Source: Rodentolepis nana
Lineage: Eukaryota > Platyhelminthes > Cestoda > Cyclophyllidea > Hymenolepididae
Assembly (NCBI GenBank): GCA_900617975.1
Contig: UZAE01000862.1
Location: forward strand, 1-17,404
Direction: 5' to 3'
DNA: 17,404 nucleotides
Shown: piece after piece, positions 1-9,100 of the stretch
How the letters are laid out: each line of letters begins with the position of its first letter
How positions within the stretch are numbered: position 1 is the first letter of the stretch
Position numbers and translations under genes: made by a program
The notes under the pieces: model-generated
Databases searched by the model: none
The model's input: only the letters and a program-made list of their open reading frames with translations
What the model was told of the DNA's origin: nothing

Positions 1-325
1 GTGTGCGATAGACTTACCTCCACGTGGTGCACCCTGGGCAACGTATACTCATACGGCAAAAAGTCTATCAACTGGCAGTTGACCTCTGACTTCAAACTTC
101 CATAACCCCACTGTATGTCATATTAGACCCCTTCTACAGTACTCATCTAGCCTTTTCCCTGACTTTGTGTCTGTCTGTCTGTCTATTACATGTGTAAATC
201 GCTCTTCTTTCTCCCTGTCGAATTTTTCTCACTTTAATGTTTCCTTCCTTCTGTGAAGCCCGAAGTCAACTAAAGGGCTAATGATAGCTATCAAAACGCC
301 TGCCATTTGAAATAAATAAATAAAT
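1..325 (+). repeat. SINE-like retroposon, copy A (5' edge may lie outside the window)
   Basis: This is one of three copies of the same short element in the window; the others are at 5078-5404 (+) and 17050-17360 (-). It starts with GATAGACTTACC, holds a block at 12-57 that is identical to copy C, has a pyrimidine-rich middle with a (GTCT)n run near 168-183, and ends in GCCTGCCATTTGA followed by (AATA/TAAA)n. A simple A/T-rich tail with no long ORF is typical of a non-autonomous retroposon mobilised by a LINE. The copy begins at the window edge, so its 5' target duplication cannot be seen. I do not recognise a named family. Confidence 0.85.
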
Positions 326-386
326 GTTCCTCCTCACTTTAAAGCCCAATGTCAGCTTAAGGGATAACGATAATTCTCATAAAAAC
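321..386 (+). repeat. Partial, degenerate second copy of the retroposon 3' part
   Basis: Directly after the tail of copy A the sequence realigns to an internal part of the same element at about 233-298. The shared pattern is AAGCCC, then GTCA-CT-AAGGG, then TAA-GATA and TCA-AAA, with scattered substitutions. It lacks the 5' three quarters of the element and has no clear tail of its own. It may be an older truncated insertion beside which copy A landed, or a partial tandem duplication. The alignment was made by eye. Confidence 0.65.
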
Positions 387-781
387 AATCATTAATTATA
401 GATGAATCATTATATTTATAGTTAAATTACAAATAATTCCTTTTTTGAGTTTCAACAAAGTGGAATGGGCTAATTTGTGTCCCCCGTTTTATCAAAAGCT
501 GACATATCTTATTTGAAATATCCTACTTACACTATTATATATTTCCTAAATAATATACAGTTTAAAATTTTTAAAAGTATGCCTAAATGTTATGAGCATA
601 TTCGATTAAGGATAGCGAAAGTAAAATAATCCGCAAAACTGATAATTTTTCACGCTAAATTACTGCACCGAAGAATTTCTGTTGCACCATTAGAGATTCG
701 TTCCACTTCGGAAGCCAGCGGTAAAATTGGTTTATTTAAGCATTCTGAAATTTTATGAGCGAGTTCTCACCTACTGTTTCC
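387..781. other. AT-rich non-coding stretch
   Basis: I see no ORF, RNA gene or repeat that I can support here. The region is AT-rich and interrupted by stops in all frames. It separates the retroposon fragments from the promoter-like cluster at 782-818. Confidence 0.6.
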
Positions 782-818
782 TGATTGGTTCACTCTGAGT
801 CCTCAGTAATATATATAA
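782..818 (+). promoter_or_regulatory. Possible promoter: inverted CCAAT box plus TATA-like run
   Basis: TGATTGGTTC (782-791) contains an inverted CCAAT box. A TATA-like run, TATATATAAG, follows at 809-818. Transcription would start around 840-850, about 0.9 kb before the ATG of the secreted-peptide gene, so a 5' untranslated intron would be needed. A donor-like CAA|GTAAGC at 1008 and the acceptor at 1774-1775 could supply it. The same ten bases occur 56 bp before the protease ATG. AT-rich DNA produces TATA-like strings often, so this is only a candidate. Confidence 0.3.
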
Positions 819-1711
819 GTTCCCACACAGTATCATATAATCGCCTCAAATTTTGGCGAATTTCTTTTTTATAAGAACTTCAGTAAGTCTGTTTTAGAGC
901 TTTTATTCTTGACTTTTAAATCCTTTATTAAAACGTTATTTATGGCATTAGATTAATATCAAATTTAAAAATCATTTAAAAGTTAATTAAACTTTGTATC
1001 ATGACAAGTAAGCAATATAAGCTCTTATAATTATCAGTTGGCTAAAAGGGATAAGAAATACTAAAATCCCTGTTATAATTGCACAAAGATGGCAAATAAT
1101 CACTCTGAGACTTGAATAAATGAACTGACTATAATAATAGATTACAGATTGTAATGGATTAATGTTTCTACATATTACCACTTAAAACAATGGTTTAAAG
1201 AGCAAATCTCTTGGAAATTGCGCCATTATGCTATTTTATTCTCTAAAAGCTCTTTTACAATAAATTAAAAATTAATTTCAGTTAACAAATAAAATTTATT
1301 TAATGGATTTTAGGGGGTTTGAAGCGTTAAAAGCCTCACCCCCATCATCCATATTGAATTAATTGACCGGCTTGACTTGTAAAATTCCTAATTAGGAAAT
1401 GTGTGGTTTTAGGGTCAAAGTTCATGACATAATTGATGCATTAGCTTCATTTCATTTTTTGTATCAAACCTTGAAATTTGCTCTCTCCAAATGATTTTTC
1501 TTTGTTTAGCTTCAAGAAACGAAATTGAAACTCAATTTGTGATTTGAAAATCTAATTTTTATGTGGTTATTTATGTGTGTGTACATATGTGGAGAGAATG
1601 CATAATTTGGGAACAAAATTCAGAAAAAAAAACAAAATAATCACTTTTAAGATTAGTGCGTTACATGGTTTGTTTGTGTGTCTTTCCATGCATAAATTTT
1701 TCTAAACCGGA
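819..1711 (+). other. Upstream or 5' untranslated region of the secreted-peptide gene; no coding content seen
   Basis: No credible ORF is present; a 60-codon minus-strand frame at 999-1181 is hydrophobic, AT-driven and resembles nothing I know. If transcription starts near 845, this stretch would hold a non-coding exon and part of a 5' intron, with a donor-like GTAAGC at 1008. A short TG-rich run lies at about 1573-1590. Confidence 0.4.
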
Positions 1712-1775
1712 GTAAGTACACTTTCCTGATATTAGGCTTTCTCCATTGCCCTATTTGACATGTTTTGATTTTTTA
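1712..1775 (+). promoter_or_regulatory. Candidate 5'-UTR mini-intron, or trans-splice acceptor, before the secreted-peptide ATG
   Basis: A strong donor sequence, GTAAGT, starts at 1712. A T-rich tract ending in TTTTTTAG closes at 1775, six bases before the ATG at 1782. This could be a 64-nt 5'-UTR intron, or the acceptor could pair with a more distant donor. If the organism is a flatworm, the acceptor could instead receive a spliced leader. The sequence shows only the splice-site consensus, so the choice is open. Confidence 0.4.
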
Positions 1776-1781
1776 GAAATA

Positions 1782-2708
1782 ATGTCAATTATTGAAAGAA
1801 TTTTCCTACTTTTCGCGATTGCAATGTGTCTCCACCTTTCGTCAGCAACATCGGCACTAACAGAGGTAAGCGTTTATAAGCCTAGCCTTCTCTTTTACTG
1901 TTTAACAAATAACTTGCGGCAGAAAGTAGCTCTAAACTTTGTTAAGAAACAACTGTTTTGCAAAATTGCCGTCATTGAAAGTCTTGCGGAAACATGTTTG
2001 CAGCTAGTTTCTTCAAATTCAGCCGTCTGCGTTTTCCTACCATTTTCACACAAAGATTTTGTAGAATGGTTGTTAAAATTATATAGCACAAAATAAGCTT
2101 CGCACAGGTGTCCGTGATTTTGACGTTTCGTTTTAAGCCACAAAAAAATTTCAACCTCCTTGGTTTTAAATTCATTAATCACTTCAATCACCATATGTCA
2201 CCATGTGTGCTGAAAATATCTGTATAGCCAATAAACAGGCCAACCTGTTTGAAAAATCACTGAATACACGTGAATATGGGTGTTTTAAGATTTTGAAAAA
2301 TCGTTCGTGTTATTAAGTTTATACGAATTAAATTGAACGTAATAACATTTGTACATCGAATTAAGTAATGGATGATTTCATGGCAAGGTAAAATCGAGTG
2401 GTCATTTTAATTTACAACTTTGTGTCGACAGGAAAGGTGGCTTCTACAAAGCAGCCGTTTACAATTGTTTAATTTATTTTAATTAAAATTACAGTCGTCT
2501 TATTTTGTCTTTGTTTCAGAAATGCTTTAGATCTGATCGCAGCATGATCCAATACCTTATGCGAAAGTATTCTCCATGCTTCGAAAATCCATTGGATCCA
2601 GAATGTCTTCCTTCTGAAATTGAAAAGAAGGCAACTCTGGCCTATATTAAACGAAGTCCCGAATACGAATCATCACGGACTCTGCGTGGAACTTTGGCAT
2701 ACCCCTAA
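1782..2708 (+). CDS. Small secreted peptide, prohormone-like, two exons (1782-1865, 2520-2708)
   Basis: Exon 1 (28 codons) ends at GAG|GTAAGC. Exon 2 starts after TTTGTTTCAG at 2520 and runs to the TAA at 2706-2708. The intron is phase 0, and the joined product has 90 residues. Residues 1-25 form a classic signal peptide (hydrophobic core IFLLFAIAMCLHL, probable cleavage after ATSA). The mature chain of about 65 residues has three cysteines (C30, C48, C57), with PCFENPLDPEC around the last two. Dibasic KK64-65 and KR72-73 bracket ATLAYI, and the chain ends GTLAYP after a single Arg, so a TLAY motif appears twice. This is consistent with a neuropeptide or peptide-hormone precursor, but no amidation Gly is seen and I do not recognise the family. 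The ATG at 1782 is preferred because it sits just behind a splice acceptor and opens the signal peptide. An odd cysteine count could mean dimerisation. The gene structure is much surer than the function. Confidence 0.75.
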
Positions 2709-2844
2709 AAGAAACTTTAAAATTTACGTTCAATTGCGTATTACCATCCTTTATTGCTGTTAATTAAATTATCATGGATATTAAATGAGTTGTTTGCGGT
2801 CTATTCAAATTGCTGAATTCAGACATAGTTTAATCGTTTACTGT

Positions 2845-2850
2845 AATAAA
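2845..2850 (+). terminator. Poly(A) signal of the secreted-peptide gene
   Basis: A canonical AATAAA lies 137 bases after the stop codon, with GT-rich and T-rich sequence downstream (TTGGT, then TTTTTTTTCTTGG near 2886-2900). This suggests a short 3' UTR of about 150 nt. Confidence 0.6.
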
Positions 2851-5069
2851 ATATTTGGTAAAGAACATTAGGTATTTTATATCTTGTTTTTTTTCTTGGT
2901 ATTAATTATAAGTATATATGATTTATAAGTTATTTCAATGAAAATTTAGATTTAAAGTGTAATTAAAAATGAGGTAACCATAATGAAACAATAACTTAGA
3001 AATCTTAGATATTAATTTGAAATAGATATGTGTTCAATATAGTGAGATCATTCCTAATTATATAATTAATTAAGGACAAATATATATACATGTATACTGT
3101 TATTCAGGAATCCAATTAGAAAGAGTCTTTCTATAGTAGCTTATTTATTAAAGGCGAGATTTAGTTTTCTGAGCTATTAAAATTTTCAGTAAATTTCGTC
3201 TTACTTACATCGAGTGAATTCTGCGCGCCTAAGTCTCTGCTACTTTAGGGTCATATTAAGTGTTTATAAGTAATTCAAATCCTGTTACTTTTCCTTCCTA
3301 CGAATGAAAGGATGAAGTGATGTTCACGACCATCTGACATATTTAATCAACACGTTAACCACCAATGTGGATCAATTAGTGAGCTAATTAAGAAATTCAA
3401 AAATAAGAGGTTTGAAATGTGAAGCATTAACTGGGGTGATAATTGAAACTTCTTCACTTAGATAGCCTAAATCAATTGATATTACCGCTTTGATGCTTTT
3501 TATTACTAATTTTTCCTTATTTTTTAATGAATTTAACTAACGCAATTTTTCTTTGTTATCTGGGAATTTAAATATTAAAATTATTGTATGCGCATTACGG
3601 AGTGCCGGGGATGGATGAGAGGTTCTCATGCACAAATATCCCCCACCCAATTCACTAGCTTTAAAAATAAAAATTTTATAGTAAAGCTAACAGAGAAACA
3701 TGGATTTTCTATAATCGCTCTGAATATAATTTCCCTAGATCAGAAATGAATTTGTTACTGATTGCATAATTTGAAATAAGCTATCATGCAATAAAGCCCT
3801 AATATTCCAAATATAATTTCAGGACCAAACAACATTCGATATCGTTGCTATTGAATCAATTGCTTTTGTACAGACAAATAAGTATTAATTCATAGAGTAC
3901 CATTTGAAATTGAAAAAAAGTAGGCTCCGTATCGACGACAGTTAAACATTTAAACCAACCACGAATTGTTTTTCAAAGTCTAAAATGAAGATGTTTACTC
4001 TCAGTCGGAACAAATGAAATAATTTCTATTCGTGGTTTTTTATTGAATGTGCATTGTTTATGCATGGGCGTCTGGTTTGGAATGTATTTTCGAGCTAATT
4101 GGAGATAATTTTGAAAGCCAAAACTAAAAATTAAAATCCTTGGCAAAATTGCCAATCCCTCTCTAATACAGCAAAAAAGACAATGCACTTTTATCGTTTA
4201 AACATCTTTAAATTATATTATCTTGACATGTTGAAAAGTTGATCTGGCGAAATTCATGGCAAAACATTGGAATAAAATAGTTGGAAATATTTTTTACTGA
4301 TAGCCAATCTCTGCCGTATTAAGGCAGTGAAATAAAGAATATTCTGTAGGAACGATTTGCCTCTTCTGCTATTGGAAGAAAAAAGAGAACTAAAGAAAGA
4401 AGATTAACCGCCATGTTTAAACGCCGATTTATCAATGGACACGGTGGAGAGGCGATTATTACACCTTCTGTTAATCGACTCGGTTGGTTAGTCAATATCT
4501 ATTGATAAGTCTATTGAAGCGTAGAATGAATGTTGCAATTAAATTATCCTAATTACTGAAATCTATACTAGATAGAAAGGTAAATGAACAAAATTAATTA
4601 CCACAAATATTTTTTTTCCATGACGGATCTCTAACCGATTAACTTAGAAGGGCGTTTAACCCAATAATAATAATAATAATTTAATACACACACCTTCACA
4701 CAGGAAATGTAACGATATTGAACCCAAATATTCATTGAAGCATTAAATTTTTTATGCCGATAAATTAACCTTTGGTACAGTTGTTAGTATTAGTATGGAT
4801 AATAGAAACAGTTAAAAACCGCACACAGGATAGTTTAACAGATTTGTCAAAATGGATGAGCAGAAGTATTACTCTTAGAAATACTGCTATCAGTTAATTT
4901 CAAGTTGATTGAATCACCTGACCCAACTTTGGTTTTATATTGAACTGCATCTACTTTCGCTTTGGTTTATCTGCGCTTCTGATCACCTGATGCCAATTTA
5001 GCTTCCAAAATCTTCCCTCTACGGGCAAATAAACGCACGATTGTAAATCAAATAATGCAGCTGATAATC
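2851..5069. other. Intergenic AT-rich DNA
   Basis: No coding gene, RNA gene or recognisable transposon is visible between the secreted-peptide gene and retroposon copy B. The only simple repeat worth noting is (AAT)6 at 4663-4680. A 71-codon minus-strand frame at 3973-4188 has no signal, domain or splice context and is treated as chance. Confidence 0.55.
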
Positions 5070-5412
5070 TATCGATGGGGGGTTCATGATAGACTTACCC
5101 CCACGTGATGCTCCCTGGGAAATGTATATTCATACGGCAAAAACTCTAATATCAAGCAGTTGACTTCTGACTTCAAACTACCATGACCCCACTGTATGTC
5201 ATATTCCACCACTTTCACAGTACTCACCTCATCTTACTTGTTCTCTACCTTTGTGCTTTTCTCTCTTACATCTGTGAATCCCTCTTCTATTTCTCCTCCC
5301 TCTTGACTTTTTGTGTTGCTTATGATCCTCCCCTCTGTGAACCCCGAAACTAACCAAATGGCTGCTGATAGCTATCATAAAGCCTGCCATTTGATATAAA
5401 TATTTATCGATG
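5070..5412 (+). repeat. SINE-like retroposon, copy B (5078-5404) with its 8-bp target-site duplication
   Basis: The element at 5078-5404 aligns along its whole length with copy A. It starts GGGGGTTCATGATAGACTTACC, has a pyrimidine-rich centre, and ends CCTGCCATTTGATATAAATAT. It is bounded exactly by TATCGATG at 5070-5077 and 5405-5412. This perfect duplication defines both ends and shows a complete insertion of about 327 bp. The short A/T tail fits target-primed reverse transcription by a LINE partner. A minus-strand 83-codon frame at 5229-5480 lies mostly inside the element and is not a gene. Confidence 0.88.
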
Positions 5413-6062
5413 CTCATATTACAGATGACCACGTCATCTCTACGCCCCAAATACACTTTTTCCACCACTACTACTATCATTTTAAAGAATAGTACAAAAA
5501 CGAGCTTACCGTTCTAAGTTCTGGGGGTATTTAGTCTGCCAAAATTTATTAACTAGGTACTGCGATGAGGGATAATAGGAACCTCTCACTAATGATGCTA
5601 TCAAGGTATGTTATATGTCAAAAGCACTAACTACGATGTTGGGATGCATGAATCATTATATTATTCCATAACGAATTTTTTGCCAATGTAATTAGGGAAG
5701 TCAAATAAAACATTTGTTATTTTACTCAGAATAAATTTAAAAACCTAGGATTTTCCTATCAGCCAGTGATAAAAGTGAAATTAAGCTCATTTTATAAATA
5801 TAATAATGTAATCCATAACAGAATCAAAGGGAAATTTTTTTGTATTATTACAATTTAAACCAAGACTTTTAGTTTACAAAATTTTGTTAATTAAAATAGT
5901 TATGCGACTGGGCATTTCCAATGATTTTACCTGTAAGCTACTCATGTTCTAATTCTTATTAATTTCAATTAAAATATTTTGTCGCTGCTGTCAGTAGTTA
6001 GAAATTTAACCGACTTGAAACCTTCACAAGCTAATGGACACACCCTTAGCCATATAGCGTTT
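5413..6062. other. Intergenic region upstream of the protease gene
   Basis: I see no gene or repeat here. The last few hundred bases should hold the protease promoter, but no convincing TATA box is visible. Confidence 0.5.
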
Positions 6063-6072
6063 TGATTGGTTC
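6063..6072 (+). promoter_or_regulatory. Inverted CCAAT-type element upstream of the protease gene
   Basis: TGATTGGTTC lies 56 bases before the ATG at 6128 and is identical to the ten bases at 782-791. ATTGG is an inverted CCAAT core. An acceptor-like AAATTCAG ends one base before the ATG, so a short leader or trans-spliced start is possible, although its pyrimidine tract is poor. Confidence 0.35.
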
Positions 6073-6127
6073 GGTGCTTGGCTAAAGATTTTACGTGCAA
6101 CACCTAGCACACATTGTAAAATTCAGA

Positions 6128-9100
6128 ATGTATCAGCGAATACGATTAGCACTTCTTATTCTAATCTTTGTTACTTCCTTACTCACTCTCGTCTTTGTAA
6201 TAGTTAATTATGAAGAAACAAAAAGTCAAAAAGGGCAAATACCGCTGCCAAGAGTAAATGAATGGCTTGATTGGTGCAAAAAGTACAACATGACATTCGA
6301 TAGCGCAGCTGAAAATATATATCGCCACTCGGTTTGGCTTAAAAACTATGAGATGATTCAACGACACAACTCTTTAAATACCAGTACTTATAAAATGGGC
6401 CTCAATCAGTTCTCCTACATGGAACACTGGGAGTTTGTGGAAATGAACCTCAGGCGAAGGGGTGTCATTAAGGATAGCAATGAACCAGACACGCCGGAAA
6501 CCACCATGACATTACCAGATATCGCCGCTACAACTGCTGGGAATTGCCTATCAACTAATCTTGACTGGAGGGACAAATTTCCATCGATTACAGCAAGAGA
6601 TCAGGTACTAAAAATAGGACCATCTTTTCAAGCATTTATTTAATTATTATTATTATTTATAGCGCTTGATATTTCTGCGCAAAATTTTTATTGTCAAAAC
6701 TTTGACCACAATAGATAAAGAATTATTTTCTAAAAATAAATCTATCACAATCGGATATGGGTTACGCATGTCAATTGCTTTATCATTGCGTGATGTTCAA
6801 TGTCAAGTATTCATAATTTTAAAATGAATCAAGTTGATTACTATTTCTTAACAATTATTTGTGATGATGTTTATTTTGTCTGGACATGATTAATAAACCC
6901 TCACTTTAATTAATTATCAATTTGGTAGATCTTACTATTCATATGCGCAAAAAGATAATTAGGATTAAATGAAATCAAACCTATGTTTTGAAAATTTCTA
7001 CTTCCAGTTAAGGAGATAAGGTTAATTCTCTTTACTTTAAAGCAAAATCTGTTTACAAGATTTGGATAAAAGCAAGAAAGCGTAAGCTCAACAAATTTTT
7101 ATGCAAAAATAGTCAATAATTAGTTCTTATTAACATAAAATTTTCACTTGTTTGGTAGTAAAGCATGATAATAATATTATTACTATTTGATTGAATTGAA
7201 CTTTTCCCATTCCATTTTTCTACAGATAGTTGTAAACGAACGAATATCATTCAAGCTCTAGAAATCCATTAATATTTGATATTACCGTAGGTTAAAAACT
7301 AAATTCTATGTAAAGCCCTGTTATTTTTTGCTCTATTGAGAAAGTTTCGTTTGGGTAATAATTTTTTATAATTTTGCTGCGAATATTCTTGCTTTTCTGT
7401 TTTCCTGAATGAATTCAAACTCTTTCTTTTGATTACCGTTCTCTGGAAGCTTCAATAAACTTTCCTGTTTATTTGACTGCAGTCTTACAGATTTTCTTTT
7501 GAGTCTCCCCATGGGAGTTTATTCGGATGGGGAGTTATTTGGTTCGAAAAAGGTAGTTCCATGAAATGGAATTCGCCAATTAACCGCCCTGGGTGGATTT
7601 TTGGACATGGTGATAATATTCTTCACAGTGTATTCATTTAATAACTTAGCATTTTTAATAAAATTAGAGTTCTTGTGGAGCATGCTGGGCGTTTGCATCC
7701 ACAGCGGTGTTGGAATGGCACTGGGCGATACACGATGGACATGCCCTATCTATCTCACCGCAACAAGTGGTTGACTGTGTCCGAGCGAGCCATGGATGCA
7801 GTGGTGGATTAATCGAACACGCCCTCTATTATGCTCAAACACATGGAATTGCCACGGAATTGGACTATCCTTACAAATCTAGAGTGAGAAAGATATTTCT
7901 TAAATATTTTCCTTCTATTTTAAATGTCACTTTTGTCTTGAAGATTGAGAATTACGATGACTAAATTTTTACAATGCACGTATTCTCTTTTATAGATACA
8001 ATCTCTTGCATATCTGTGTTTCATTTGATAAGCCTAAATTATGTCTAAAATAATTTCTAAAGCCCTTGTTAGGAGGTAGACACACTGTCTTAAGTTGAAA
8101 TATACTTATAAATCAATTTCTTTGATGGTACAATCTAAAGAAACGTCCTAATTGGTAAAAATCATGTGACACGCTCCCTCTCAACCAACCTATTTGAATG
8201 ATTAATCCCTTCTTACAATTCTATTCAAATTTATCTTCAGTTCCATCGTCGTAATTGATTAGATTCTATAAATACTCGCAAGATTTATATTGTAAGTCGA
8301 GAAATTATAATTCTCGTTAAAATTATATGAATACTTCCTTCTAATGCCATTATGTGCATCATTATTTTTATTTATATTTCTCCTTGTGTATCATAAATTC
8401 TTATTTTAGTTAGACTTCTTAATAGAACAGGTTTTGATTTGATTAGTTATTCACATCTTCCCCGTCATGTTGAAATTTTTTAACTATTTGATTACTGTAC
8501 ATCTTGAAAAAGCAGAAATAGAATGTCTAAATTAGTGAATTAATGCGCAAGTCAAATCCGACTCTTTGGGCAACTCAAATATTAAATTGAATGCAACCGG
8601 TAAACGGTAACAATTTGAAAGGAGTAGTGGCCTTCACACAGCTTTAGCTCGATATCCGCCACTGTAACTGTGTGCTGTCTCGAGAACTCAATTAATTTTC
8701 AACAATGAAAGGGATTTGTGATCTGGTATCTGGGCTTAACAGACAAAGTATTATCTTCGTCATATTTACCTTTCAAAATGTTTACTTTTCCTGCAATTTC
8801 CTTCATCTTTCTCTATTATCTACAGATAGATTTCTTAATACTGATAATTAATTTCTTCCTTTCAATAAAACGTATTCTGATTTAATGAATTTTTGGCCCA
8901 TCGGTAGAACAGTTCAACTATTGCAAAGAATAAGGGACGGCAAATCATATATAAATAACAATAAAAGTGCATTTATTTCATTATTGGCTTGATAATTTCA
9001 ATAATAGCTGTGTCCTTTTCTATAATCATTACCACTCTGGTGTCCAAGTTAGTGACAATTCTGGAATCCAGTTTTCTAGACCCCTTATGATAGGGACCTT

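Noticed and set aside
1895..2194. 99-codon minus-strand frame and the + frame continuing past 1865
   Set aside because: Both lie in the intron of the secreted-peptide gene. The + frame is read-through past a good GTAAGC donor, and the minus frame shows no recognisable feature.
6095..6127. GTG start 11 codons upstream of the protease ATG
   Set aside because: A eukaryotic gene is expected to start at ATG. The ATG at 6128 directly precedes the basic and hydrophobic anchor segment, and the upstream codons look like leader.
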